39,533 bases of DNA from Kofleriaceae bacterium (lineage in GTDB: Bacteria; Myxococcota_A; Polyangia; Haliangiales; Haliangiaceae). The position numbers and the translations under genes were made by a program. Numbering within the stretch: the first letter of the stretch is position 1; each line of letters opens with the position of its first letter. The DNA is taken from the NCBI GenBank assembly GCA_024762925.1, contig JANTGM010000052.1:1-39533 (forward strand), given 5' to 3'. This document shows positions 7,998 through 16,234 of the stretch, piece after piece. The notes under the pieces were generated by a model. It was not told where the DNA came from and ran no database searches. It worked only from the letters and a program-made list of their open reading frames with translations.

Positions 7998-9242
7998 ATG
8001 GAGGTCGTAGCCTACTCCATCGTTGCAACTACCCTCGGTTTGGTGGTGACTCGCCCACAAGTCACATCGAGCTTTCGTATCACTCCAGCGATGGCTGCCT
8101 TTGCTGGCGTTTTCGGGATGCTCTTGCTGGGCATCGTTCGGCTGGAGCATTGGGAACGTGCCGCCAGCAATCTGTGGAGCCCGTTTGTCGCCATCGCAGC
8201 AATCATGGTGATGACCGATGTGGCAATGCGAGTGGGGTTGCTCGACTGGTGGGCGTCCCAAGTGGAAGCTCGCGCGCACACAGCCAGCCACATGTTCTCG
8301 TTGGTCTTTGTGCTCGGTGTGCTCACCTCGGCAATTCTGAACAACGATGCTGCGATCCTGTTGCTCACTCCCCTTGTCGTTGGGCTTGTTCGACGACGTT
8401 TTCCCGGCCACCCCCAGATGGTTGTGCCGTTTGCGTTCGCTGTTTTCATCTCTGCTGGAGTTGCCGCATTTCCCGTCTCAAACCCCATGAACATGGTTGT
8501 CGCTGAGTTCACTGGAGTTGGCTTCAACGAATATGCGTTTCACATGGTCCCGATTGCACTTGCTGGCTGGATTCTCGGCTTTGTGATTCTGCGACGTCTC
8601 TTTCGCAAGGAGCTCAAGACGGAGCTCACTGCCACCGAGGAGAGCGCCCGACCTGCCACACCTGGACAGCGACTGATGATGCTGCTTCTTGGTGGAGTTC
8701 TGATTGCCTACTCGGTCATCGGATACATTGGCGGGCCAGTGTGGGCGGTCGCGTGCTGTGGTGCGCTTCTCGCGCTTATCTTGGCTCGAGGCCACACTCA
8801 GTACAGTCCGTTGCAGATCGCTTCGCAGGGGGTGTCATGGGAGACCTTGGCCTTCCTAATGGGTGTCTTGATTCTCTCCATGGGCCTCTTCGAGGTCGGC
8901 CTGGTTGACCGTCTCACAGGCCTCTATGCGGATGCGGGGATTGCGGTCGTGGGAGGCACTTCAGCGCTCGGCTCGGCTATTCTCAACAATCATCCCATGT
9001 CGCACATCAACATGATGGCCTTGGCCGAGACATCAGCGGACACCCGAAGTGTCTTGGCGGCCCTCATTGGCGGCGACCTTGGCCCTCGGCTTCTACCTAT
9101 GGGCTCCTTGGCCGGCCTTCTGTGGCTAGAAATGCTTCGTCGCCAGGATATCGAGATAGGTCTAGGACTGTTCGTCAAGATCGGCATCATTGTGACGCTG
9201 CCAACCCTGGCGACGTCACTCGCGATTCTTTCACTTTTTTAG
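7998..9242 (+). CDS. ArsB/NhaD-superfamily (ion transporter) permease
   Basis: 414 aa from ATG 7998, with about ten or eleven hydrophobic helices. Two inverted halves carry the paired discontinuous-helix motifs typical of this superfamily: AILNNDAAILLLTPL (about 112-126) and SAILNNHPMSHINM (about 325-338). The motif SNPMNMVVAEF lies between them. ArsB exports arsenite or antimonite, NhaD exchanges Na+/H+, and SLC13-like members move dicarboxylates. The LNNHP motif favours the ArsB/arsenical-pump side, but no arsR or arsC is present. The last 12 bases overlap the convergent MarR gene. Confidence 0.8.
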   Translation: MEVVAYSIVATTLGLVVTRPQVTSSFRITPAMAAFAGVFGMLLLGIVRLEHWERAASNLWSPFVAIAAIMVMTDVAMRVGLLDWWASQVEARAHTASHMFSLVFVLGVLTSAILNNDAAILLLTPLVVGLVRRRFPGHPQMVVPFAFAVFISAGVAAFPVSNPMNMVVAEFTGVGFNEYAFHMVPIALAGWILGFVILRRLFRKELKTELTATEESARPATPGQRLMMLLLGGVLIAYSVIGYIGGPVWAVACCGALLALILARGHTQYSPLQIASQGVSWETLAFLMGVLILSMGLFEVGLVDRLTGLYADAGIAVVGGTSALGSAILNNHPMSHINMMALAETSADTRSVLAALIGGDLGPRLLPMGSLAGLLWLEMLRRQDIEIGLGLFVKIGIIVTLPTLATSLAILSLF

Positions 9243-9719
9243 GAATCGCTTCTCGTGCTGAGGGGCAACATGCTCGAGTATTCGACTAAGTGTTGTTCTT
9301 AAGTCGGCCATTCGCCGAACACCCACAATGTCAGCCAGTTCTTGCTCCATGGTCGTTAGCAGGTCAAGCCCTCTCAGCATGCCGGTGCGCCCAGACTTGG
9401 TGAACTGCACCAGCTTTGCGCGGCCATCTGTTGGGTCAGGAACTCGTCGCACAATTTTGAGCTGCTCCAAATCCTCAACGAGTTGAGCTACCGCCTGTTT
9501 GGAGATTTGCATCTCCTCGGCGAGAGACGTGATTCGACTTCCCTTGAGCGATAGATGGGGAAAGATCGCCATGTGCGATGGACGCAGCTTCTGTCCCCAG
9601 CGTTGCTCTTGATTGCTTCTCTCAATGGCCTGTGCGTTGAGGAGCCGAGCAACCTTGAAGAGTACTTGCAGTGTGCTCTTCGCCTTGCGCTCTTCGAGAG
9701 TCGTCTTGAAGTCGTTCAT
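9231..9719 (-). CDS. MarR-family transcriptional regulator
   Basis: 162 aa from ATG 9719 (ATG 9725 adds two residues). The winged helix-turn-helix is visible as SRITSLAEEMQISKQAVAQLVEDLE, here given only as landmarks SRITSLAEEM and ISKQAVAQLV, followed by the wing with VPDPTDGRAKLVQFT. Helices at both ends form the usual dimer interface. It is divergent from the DUF4336 gene, and TTGAC/GTCAA elements lie between them, so it likely represses itself and that neighbour. TTTACT lies six bases upstream of ATG 9719, which favours that start. Confidence 0.88.
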   Translation of the reverse strand: MNDFKTTLEERKAKSTLQVLFKVARLLNAQAIERSNQEQRWGQKLRPSHMAIFPHLSLKGSRITSLAEEMQISKQAVAQLVEDLEQLKIVRRVPDPTDGRAKLVQFTKSGRTGMLRGLDLLTTMEQELADIVGVRRMADLRTTLSRILEHVAPQHEKRFLKK

Positions 9720-9725
9720 GCACAT

Positions 9726-9731
9726 AGTAAA
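9726..9731 (-). promoter_or_regulatory. putative -10 (TTTACT) for the MarR gene
   Basis: TTTACT on the minus strand ends six bases before ATG 9719. Confidence 0.35.
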
Positions 9732-9735
9732 GCTT

Positions 9736-9767
9736 GCTTGACTATATTGGTCAACTGTGCTTGACTA
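9736..9767 (+). promoter_or_regulatory. candidate MarR operator in the divergent promoter
   Basis: TTGAC (9738-9742) and GTCAA (9750-9754) form an inverted repeat with a 7-bp spacer. GCTTGACTA is repeated directly at 9736-9744 and 9759-9767. The elements fill the 53-bp space between the two start codons. Confidence 0.55.
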
Positions 9768-9772
9768 AAAGT

Positions 9773-10465
9773 ATGAGCAGGCATATCACGAAGATTGCAG
9801 AAGACATCTGGGCGGTGGAAGGGCAGGTCAGTCTCATGCCGGGGGTTAAGTTGCCGGCACGGGCGACGATTGTTCGTCTCTCTGATGGAGGTCTTATGGT
9901 GCACAGTCCGCTCTCGTTTTGTGACGAGACAGCCGCAGCAATTGGAGAGCTCGGCGAAGTCAGCACGTTGCTGGGGCCAAATCTCTTTCACCATCTGTAC
10001 CTGGGAAAGGCACAGGAGCAATTCCCGGATGCGAAGACGGTCTGTGGGGCTAGCATGGCGAGCAAGCGAGCGTCTCTGAGAATTGATGAGACCTTTGGAG
10101 AGCGGCTGCCCGGAGCTCTAAGCGATGACTTTGAACATGTCATGATCGGAGGCGCTCCTAAGTTTGATGAGTTGGTGCTCTTTCATCGTGCGTCGAGAAC
10201 GTTGATCGTTGCTGACTATTTCTTCAACATTCATGACACCAAGGGGCTGCTCTCTCCACTGATCTTGAAGATGACCGGGACCCACAAGAAGGCTACCCAA
10301 AGCACGTTATGGCGCAGGGTGACGAAAGACCGAGAAGCAATGGCTAACAGTGCTCGTGCCGTGCTTGCTCTCGACTATCAACGGGTCATTATGTGCCACG
10401 GCGATGTCGTTGAGGATGGACGAGAGTTCACGACGGCTTCCCTCGATTGGTTGCTGCAGAACTAG
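9773..10465 (+). CDS. DUF4336-family protein (metallo-beta-lactamase-like fold)
   Basis: 230 aa from ATG 9773, chosen because the family begins with a segment like KIAEDIWAVEGQV. Later landmarks are ARATIVRLSDGGLMVHSP, NLFHHLYLG, FDELVLFHRASRTLIVADYFFNI and VIMCHGDVVED. These fit DUF4336, a family resembling metallo-beta-lactamases with incomplete metal-binding motifs. Function unknown. It is divergent from a MarR regulator across an operator-like region, so it is probably induced by whatever releases that repressor. Confidence 0.78.
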   Translation: MSRHITKIAEDIWAVEGQVSLMPGVKLPARATIVRLSDGGLMVHSPLSFCDETAAAIGELGEVSTLLGPNLFHHLYLGKAQEQFPDAKTVCGASMASKRASLRIDETFGERLPGALSDDFEHVMIGGAPKFDELVLFHRASRTLIVADYFFNIHDTKGLLSPLILKMTGTHKKATQSTLWRRVTKDREAMANSARAVLALDYQRVIMCHGDVVEDGREFTTASLDWLLQN

Positions 10466-10478
10466 GACATCAAAAGTG

Positions 10479-11171
10479 CTAGCCAGTCTGAGGGCTTGCC
10501 ACGATCAGCAGATGGTCAGTTTCGGTTTCGTGGCGTCTTGCGACGAGCTCCTGGTAGTCCACAACAAAACCCGCATTCTCGACTTCGTGAGAAATCGCGC
10601 CCGCTTCACCAAAGTAGCGTGTGCTAATTCCATCGACGAGCTGGCATCGCGTCTCTGGGTCGTAGCATCCGCCCATGGGAACACGGCTTGCGTCTCCGGC
10701 CATGGTGAGGATGAGCATCTTGCCCGCTGGCCTCAATACGCGTCTCGCCTCCTGAAAGAATCGCACGCGGTCTTGCCCAATGATGCAGTGAAGACAGTGA
10801 CCATCGAGGACCAGGTCGAAGGTGTCTTCCGGCCAGATGTCCAGATTCAGAACATTTCCGATTCGAAAGTCCATGGCAAGCCCAAGGGCGGCGGCTCGCT
10901 CTCTCGCCCATGTTATGGCGGTGCCCGATATGTCCAAGCCATGCGCTTTCCAACCCGTTTGCGCGAAGTAGCTGGTTAGGTTGCCCGCTCCGCACCCAAG
11001 TTCGAGCATGGCACCAGCTGGCTGCGGGTCGCACTTCGAGAGTAGGTGTTTGATAGCCTCGATGTTCTCATGAGTGACCGCATCGGTATCCCAGCCACTT
11101 GCCCCGCGTTCGCGTCGCCGAACATAGAGGTCTTCGTGGCCTGGGTAGTTCGTTGTTGCAGTTTTCTTCAT
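10479..11171 (-). CDS. class I SAM-dependent methyltransferase
   Basis: 230 aa. Motif I is LELGCGAGN (about 56-64) for binding S-adenosylmethionine. The acidic residue after strand two is in HGLDISG (D80). FDLVLDGHCLHCI and RRVLRPAGKMLIL are the later Rossmann motifs. Substrate unknown. No Shine-Dalgarno or -10-like element lies close to the ATG, and the reading frame is open upstream into the decayed small lipoprotein, so the true start is slightly uncertain. It ends 13 bases from the convergent DUF4336 gene. Confidence 0.88.
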   Translation of the reverse strand: MKKTATTNYPGHEDLYVRRRERGASGWDTDAVTHENIEAIKHLLSKCDPQPAGAMLELGCGAGNLTSYFAQTGWKAHGLDISGTAITWARERAAALGLAMDFRIGNVLNLDIWPEDTFDLVLDGHCLHCIIGQDRVRFFQEARRVLRPAGKMLILTMAGDASRVPMGGCYDPETRCQLVDGISTRYFGEAGAISHEVENAGFVVDYQELVARRHETETDHLLIVASPQTG

Positions 11172-11414
11172 CCAAGAACTCTTTGCATGGGGCTCTCGCG
11201 CAAATGGATTTGATTGGATCGTGATCGTCTTGCCATCAAGCTCGATGACAAAGGACGTGCCAGAGCTTCTGGCAGTTGGACTGAGGCGATGGCCGCTTCC
11301 ATGGAGACCTTGCTAATCTTGGGCTGGGGCTTGGGCGTCTTGGGTAGAGCGGTGTCTTGGTCGTCTTTTGTGTAGCAAGAGGTAGGAGGAGGGCGAGTAG
11401 GCTGAGCTTGCGCA
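11172..11414 (-). pseudogene. remnant of a small lipoprotein, two apparent frameshifts
   Basis: Three successive minus-strand frames give one plausible product. MRKLSLLALLL (start 11414) shifts into TSCYTKDDQDTALPKTPK near 11380, restoring a lipobox-like LLLTSC. Near 11270 it shifts again into SGTSFVIELDGKTITIQSN, which runs without a stop into the methyltransferase frame. Each shift needs one missing base. It could be a decayed gene or a patch of sequencing indels. I do not recognise the family. Confidence 0.35.
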
Positions 11415-11458
11415 TGAGGCATGTTGCCAGCAGTAGTGTAGCTGTCTCTCACAGGGTT

Positions 11459-11487
11459 GGGGGCGATTTCCCCCTGCTATGAGGGGG
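11459..11487. promoter_or_regulatory. two mutually exclusive G5/C5 hairpins
   Basis: GGGGG (11459-11463), CCCCC (11470-11474) and GGGGG (11483-11487) follow one another. The central C-run can pair with either G-run, with loops of 6 or 8 bases. It sits between the divergent small-lipoprotein remnant and the unknown gene at 11635, inside a gene-poor stretch of 11415-11634 where I see nothing else. Confidence 0.35.
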
Positions 11488-11634
11488 CAGGTCTCAGAGA
11501 TGCCAGCGCGAAACAATGTAGGTGAGTGCGTTTTGGGGTACTTCGGCCAATGGCACAAGTCGTGCTCTGCTTCGAAGCATATGATGCCAGCGAGCTATGA
11601 AGTGTGTCTACTCACCTCACCAGTCCGCAACGTA

Positions 11635-12411
11635 ATGTCACGGCTTCGCAAGATGGTGAGTCCGCTGTATCGCCTACATCACAAGACATTGGACTGCGTT
11701 GAGCTACACTATAGCGAAGAGCGGGATGCCTTGCTGCTTCGTCTTTGCTTCTCAGAGTTACACCTAGGCCGGGACCGCCAACGAGAACTGGTGCAATGTC
11801 TGGCCGAGAGCGGCTTTGAGGTGTTGGAGTCGAGTGAAATCACTGCAAGTGAAAAGCCACGGTTTGAGCAGCTACTCCGCGACCAGTATGAAGTGAGAAT
11901 TCAGCAGTACCCGTCGCCAGAGTCCCCCTCGGTGATTTCAAAGCTGCTCGACTCGCTGGCGGCTCAACTGGAGCCACCAGCGATTCCTTCGCCTGAACCA
12001 AGGCCAGACGTTGTTCACGCCCCACGAGTAGCTCCCATGCCGTCAGAGCGCGAACCTGTTCACGCGGCGCCACGAACAACTTGTGTTGCGATGCCAAGAG
12101 GCGTTCAGCGGCTTCCAACTGTGGACGCTCTTGAGCATATCATCGCCGAAATTCCCATGTTTGAAATAGACGTTGAGGGATCGAAAGATGCGATCGAGCT
12201 TGTGAGTGAAGACGAACGCGCATCGACCCTCTTGGACGATGAGCCGAGCATGGATTTGGATGAGGCAAGCGATGCCGAGGCGAGCGATGCCGAAGATGCC
12301 CTGCCACTTCGCATGGAGACCTTTGGTCCTCTCGACGATATGATTGCCAAGCTTCCGCGGGCAAAAACGCAGGAATCGCTGGATTCGATACTCGACAAAC
12401 TCTGGCCCTAG
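11635..12411 (+). CDS. unrecognised protein with ordered N-terminus and acidic C-terminal half
   Basis: 258 aa from ATG 11635. The frame is open to 11479, and 11653 is also possible. Residues about 1-85 look folded: RLRKMVSPLYRLHHK, CVELHYSEERDALLLRLCF and LVQCLAESGFEVLESSE. A Pro-rich linker follows (about 105-140), then an acidic stretch containing DEASDAEASDAEDA and a short helical tail LDSILDKLWP. There is no signal peptide. The layout suggests a cytoplasmic adaptor with a flexible middle, but I do not assign a function. Confidence 0.6.
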   Translation: MSRLRKMVSPLYRLHHKTLDCVELHYSEERDALLLRLCFSELHLGRDRQRELVQCLAESGFEVLESSEITASEKPRFEQLLRDQYEVRIQQYPSPESPSVISKLLDSLAAQLEPPAIPSPEPRPDVVHAPRVAPMPSEREPVHAAPRTTCVAMPRGVQRLPTVDALEHIIAEIPMFEIDVEGSKDAIELVSEDERASTLLDDEPSMDLDEASDAEASDAEDALPLRMETFGPLDDMIAKLPRAKTQESLDSILDKLWP

Positions 12412-12472
12412 CAACTGCTTCCCCCATCGCTTAGAAGCGCATCGGGCTTGGCCGGGCGAGATACGCTGGGCG

Positions 12473-13294
12473 CTACGTTGCCAGGATGGTTGCCAGCTTG
12501 GGCAGCGACTCGCCAAGGGGAGCACTCCACACGATCGTGGCCTCGTTGGCTCCACGCGACTCACCCATGTTGATTAGCACGACGGGCTTTCCGTCGTGTG
12601 TCGCTCGCCGAACAAAGCGATAGCCTGAGTAGACTGCAAGGGAACTGCCAACTACTAAGAGTACTTCGCAGTCCTCGTAGAGGGCCCAAGCGTCGGCTAC
12701 GACGTCACCAGGAACGCTCTCGCCAAAGAAAACAACGTTGGGCTTGAGCACACCATCACAGGCACGGCACTGTGGAACTTGGAATGAGGAAATGCGCGGG
12801 TCTTCGACGTCTGCATCACCGTCGGGTGCAAGTGGCGCGTGGCTCGTGTCCCAGTGGGGATTGGCTTCGAGCAAGTGCTCCTGCATGGTGTCGCGCGGGA
12901 GAATGGCTTCACACCTAAGACAGCGAACCTCTGCAAGTGCCCCGTGAAGCTCTACAACCCGCTGTGAGCCAGCAGTACTATGCAGGCGGTCGACATTCTG
13001 TGTGATAAGGCCTAGCAGCGCACCAGCAGTCTCGAGTTGCACTAGGGCGTGATGTGCCGCATTGGGTTGCTTGGCGCGAAACGTTGGCCAGCCAATTGTG
13101 CTTCGGGCCCAATAGCGTTGGCGATGACTCGGGCTGTCAATGAACTGTCGAAACTGCACGGGACTTCGAGTGCGGGCTCGGCTGCCCGGGCCTCGATAAT
13201 CGGGAATGCCCGAGTCGGTGCTGATGCCTGCGCCTGACAACACTGCGACCCGGCGCCCCTGCAAGAGTGTGGAGATTTCTTGGAGCTTGGTCAC
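12473..13294 (-). CDS. cobB: Sir2-family NAD-dependent protein deacylase
   Basis: 273 aa with a GTG start. The NAD-binding motif GAGISTDSGIPDYRG covers 21-35, TQNVDRLH is 98-105, the catalytic base is H117 in VELHGAL, and zinc is held by C125/C128 and C176/C179. KPNVVFFGESVP and VVGSSLAVYSG follow. The enzyme removes acyl groups from lysine using NAD+. The linker between the Cys pairs is long and acidic (DGDADVEDP). A weak TTACGC lies just before the start. It faces the unknown gene at 11635 convergently. The gene symbol is by family. Confidence 0.92.
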   Translation of the reverse strand: MTKLQEISTLLQGRRVAVLSGAGISTDSGIPDYRGPGSRARTRSPVQFRQFIDSPSHRQRYWARSTIGWPTFRAKQPNAAHHALVQLETAGALLGLITQNVDRLHSTAGSQRVVELHGALAEVRCLRCEAILPRDTMQEHLLEANPHWDTSHAPLAPDGDADVEDPRISSFQVPQCRACDGVLKPNVVFFGESVPGDVVADAWALYEDCEVLLVVGSSLAVYSGYRFVRRATHDGKPVVLINMGESRGANEATIVWSAPLGESLPKLATILAT

Positions 13295-13350
13295 CAGCGT
13301 AACGATGCCACAATTCCAAGACGTCGCCTGTAACGAGGAGCGAAAAGCAG

Positions 13351-13686
13351 CTACAGGGACACTGGCAGCTGGTAGTTGCCGTTTTCGTCGCGTGCCATCA
13401 TGTGCACGGCAACAACTGCTTCAGGGTTGAGCGGCCCGTATAGATGGGGAAAACGCTGACCATCTGCCTCTTCATAGCGGATTTCTGCCTGCAATCGCGC
13501 AGCAGCAACCTCGATGAGAATCAGGTTGTGTGTGTGATGGAAGAAACGCTTCACGGTTCCCAGGACTTGCTCCCTGGTGCTCAAATGGATGAATCCCTCG
13601 CGCTCCAAGCTCGCTGGGGCGTAGGGCGCGTCGTGAATCCACGGACCGTTTTCCACAAGATGGTAGATCGTGTCGTGCCTGACCAT
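13351..13686 (-). CDS. DUF952-family protein
   Basis: 111 aa from ATG 13686. A TTG at 13701 would add five residues, but the TAGCAT hexamer five bases before 13686 favours the ATG. The family pattern is clear: TIYHLV, then EGFIHLSTREQV, LILIEVAAARL, EIRYEE, FPHLYGPLNPEAVVAV. DUF952 proteins are short and of unknown function, sometimes annotated as glutathione S-transferase-like without evidence. It lies upstream of the Sir2 gene on the same strand with a 56-base gap. Confidence 0.85.
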   Translation of the reverse strand: MVRHDTIYHLVENGPWIHDAPYAPASLEREGFIHLSTREQVLGTVKRFFHHTHNLILIEVAAARLQAEIRYEEADGQRFPHLYGPLNPEAVVAVHMMARDENGNYQLPVSL

Positions 13687-13691
13687 GAGCA

Positions 13692-13697
13692 ATGCTA
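13692..13697 (-). promoter_or_regulatory. putative -10 (TAGCAT) for the DUF952 gene
   Basis: TAGCAT on the minus strand ends five bases before ATG 13686. Confidence 0.4.
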
Positions 13698-13750
13698 TCA
13701 AGAGTGGGGTTTGAGACGATTCGGCTTTTGCCGGTCGATTTCATGAGAGA

Positions 13751-15376
13751 ATGCGTCAAGCTATGCCAAGTCAACCCCAGCCATCTGAGCGACAGAATCG
13801 ACTTCTGCCCGACTCTGAACGGTGGCCACTTGACGAGGGCAAACCCGTCATTGAACTCATCGATGTGCACAAGGCTTTCGGGGCGAACAAAGTGCTCAAT
13901 GGGCTGAGCTTGCGGATCGTGCCAGGCAAGACAACCGTCATCGTCGGGCGAAGTGGTTCCGGGAAGTCGGTGTTGTTGAAGCTGATGATGGGCCTATTGC
14001 GTCCAGATTCGGGACAGGTCATCATGTTTGGCCGAGACGTCACCGAAGTCTCGGCCATGGAGCTAATCACGCTACGGAAGCGCATGAGCATGCTCTTCCA
14101 AAACTACGCACTCCTCGATTCGCTCTCGGTGGAAGACAACATTGGCTTCACGCTGCTTGAGAATACGCGGATGCCTCGCAAGGAGGTCATGGGGCTGGTG
14201 GAGGAGCTTCTCGAGCTTTTAGGGCTTGCGGGCTTTGGAGCTGCATTGCCGGCAGAACTCTCCGGTGGCATGCGCAAGCGAGTGAGCTTGGCAAGAGCGC
14301 TCATTGCAAACCCCGAGGTTGTGCTCTTCGACGAGCCCACAACTGGTCTGGATCCAATCATGATCGAGAAGGTCGACGAGATGATACTGCTCGCAAAGAA
14401 GAGCTACCAAATCACATCGGCCATTGTCAGCCACGACATGGCAAGCACAAAGCGACTTGCCGATCGAGTTGCCTTCTTGCACGACGGTACGATTATTTCT
14501 GAGGGCACATATCAGGAGTTTGTCACCAGCCAGTTGCCGCCCATTGTGGCATTCCACGAGGGAGCACGGACCTCGCGTCTCACCCGAGATTCTGCCGGGG
14601 ACGTTGACACCCAACCGGAAGAAGATGTGACACCGCAAGAAACCGCCATCGTTGAGTTGGTTGACCTGCACAAGACCTTTGGCACCCATCAAGTGCTCAA
14701 GGGAGTCGATCTTAAGATCTATCCTGGAAAGATTACCGTGCTCATTGGAGGGAGTGGCTCGGGCAAGTCGGTAATCGTGAAGCACATCATGGGGCTCTTC
14801 AAGCCAACCTCGGGTGAGGTGCGCGTGTTTGGACAAGACATCGTCCCGCTAGGCGATCGAGCGCTGGATGAGATTCGTGGCCGATTTGGAATGCTGTTCC
14901 AGCACGCAGCCTTGCTCGATTGGCTCACAGTTGCAGGAAATGTCGCTTTTCCCCTCGTGGAACGCACCCAAATGCCCAGGAAGGAGATTCGTGATCGGGT
15001 TGATGACATGCTGCAACGTCTGCATATTGCTGAGTTGCGGGACCGCATGCCTGGGGAAATTTCTGAGGGGCAGAAGAAACGCGCAGGACTGGCACGTGCC
15101 CTGATTATGAGGCCCGAGATCATGATCTATGATGAGCCGACGACCGGCCAGGACCCACTTCGAACTCGGGATGTGGATGACATGATTCACCAGGTGCAGG
15201 AGGAGTTCGACATCACGAGCATCGTCATCAGTCACGATATGGCTTCAACATTTCGCGTCGCGGATACCGTTGCGCTACTTCACAACGGCGAGATTGCTGC
15301 GTATGGTTCTCCGGATGAAGTTCGCAACGCGCAAGACGACTACGTTCAGCGCTTCATCTACGCGGGCCAGGTCTAG
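13751..15376 (+). CDS. tandem ATPase of MlaF/Mkl type, two ABC domains in one chain
   Basis: 541 aa. Domain one (about 33-275) has Walker A GRSGSGKS (66-73), signature LSGGM (170-174), Walker B VLFDEP (191-196) and SHDMAST (227-233). Domain two (about 301-541) has GGSGSGKS (333-340), signature ISEGQ (437-441), IMIYDEP (457-463) and SHDMAST (494-500). A 25-residue acidic linker joins them. Both resemble MlaF, the ATPase of MCE-type phospholipid transport at the outer membrane. No MlaE permease, MlaD or MCE gene is adjacent, so the membrane partner must be elsewhere. The two signatures differ, so the halves may not be equivalent. Confidence 0.85.
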   Translation: MRQAMPSQPQPSERQNRLLPDSERWPLDEGKPVIELIDVHKAFGANKVLNGLSLRIVPGKTTVIVGRSGSGKSVLLKLMMGLLRPDSGQVIMFGRDVTEVSAMELITLRKRMSMLFQNYALLDSLSVEDNIGFTLLENTRMPRKEVMGLVEELLELLGLAGFGAALPAELSGGMRKRVSLARALIANPEVVLFDEPTTGLDPIMIEKVDEMILLAKKSYQITSAIVSHDMASTKRLADRVAFLHDGTIISEGTYQEFVTSQLPPIVAFHEGARTSRLTRDSAGDVDTQPEEDVTPQETAIVELVDLHKTFGTHQVLKGVDLKIYPGKITVLIGGSGSGKSVIVKHIMGLFKPTSGEVRVFGQDIVPLGDRALDEIRGRFGMLFQHAALLDWLTVAGNVAFPLVERTQMPRKEIRDRVDDMLQRLHIAELRDRMPGEISEGQKKRAGLARALIMRPEIMIYDEPTTGQDPLRTRDVDDMIHQVQEEFDITSIVISHDMASTFRVADTVALLHNGEIAAYGSPDEVRNAQDDYVQRFIYAGQV

Positions 15377-15448
15377 CACGATACCCGCACGATCCTGTTG
15401 TGATGCCTGGCCATCGCTACGTTCGGTTCCGGGGCTGTGGTGTGAGGC

Positions 15449-16234
15449 CTAGCCAAATACGAGCATGCACTGACGACTTAGGGCGAGGGCTTGACCTGTG
15501 GGCGAACGCAGCACGCTCGACTGATTGTTGTAGCCGCCTTCGGCGGAGATGAGCTTAGTGTGTAGATGCCAGTGCTGCATGCCAGTAGCTGGCTCGGGCA
15601 TGGCAAGGAACTCCATCATCCAACTGAGCGTGCTACCAAATGTTGGGGTTCGAAGCTGTGACATTGCAAGAGGCGGAACGACATCGGCGAATACAATCAA
15701 GTGCTCTTCCGTAACCGGGCCCGTGTCGCGCAAGTCGAGCTCGTAGATGGAAGCGAGGGTCTCCACACCGCTAAACGGCATGCCACCCTTGTGGAGGCGC
15801 ATCGAGAAGTGCTGCGTGAAATTGGGAGTGACTCCAGGTAAGAAAGGAAAGGTCGTTGATGGGGAATCTCCGAGTTGTTCTGATGGCACTTTGACTTGAA
15901 TCTCGGAGGTGCGTGACTTCCCAAAGACACCCAGTACCTGGGTGGTGAGTTCTCCTTCGCGAAAGAGCTTGGCCTCGACCTGCACGGTATTCTTGCCCTC
16001 GCGAAGAATCTGCGATTCTACCCGCACGATGCCAGAGAGCGGGGCGATGAAGTTGGTTTGAAGGCTGCGGATTGGAATTGATGGCACTAGCGTACGCATC
16101 GCACGCAAGGCCAATGCGGCTTGAAGGCCCCCGTAAATGCTTCGTCCCTGCATCCAATCTGAAGGCAGCGGGGTAGTGAGTGTGCCTTGGGCGACGCTGG
16201 CGTTGGCGAGAAGTGTGGAAAGCTGCGTTGTCAT
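15449..16234 (-). CDS. acyl-CoA thioesterase, TesB-like double hot-dog
   Basis: 261 aa. The N-terminal hot-dog carries MQGRSIYGGLQAALALRAM, RSLQTNFIAPLSG, and the strand KNTVQVEAKLFREGEL. The C-terminal hot-dog ends with WHLHTKLISAEGGYNNQSSV and GQALALSRQCMLVF. This matches thioesterase-like proteins that hydrolyse acyl-CoA. Its ATG overlaps the stop of the 56-aa gene (ATGA, 16231-16234), so the two are translationally coupled. The pair lies behind a palindrome shared with the TetR gene, so fatty-acyl or related ligands may control it. Confidence 0.85.
   Translation of the reverse strand: MTTQLSTLLANASVAQGTLTTPLPSDWMQGRSIYGGLQAALALRAMRTLVPSIPIRSLQTNFIAPLSGIVRVESQILREGKNTVQVEAKLFREGELTTQVLGVFGKSRTSEIQVKVPSEQLGDSPSTTFPFLPGVTPNFTQHFSMRLHKGGMPFSGVETLASIYELDLRDTGPVTEEHLIVFADVVPPLAMSQLRTPTFGSTLSWMMEFLAMPEPATGMQHWHLHTKLISAEGGYNNQSSVLRSPTGQALALSRQCMLVFG

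Noticed and set aside
7998-9719. Arsenic resistance operon (arsB with regulator)
   Set aside because: The neighbouring regulator is MarR, convergent, and its operator faces the DUF4336 gene. No arsC or arsR is present.
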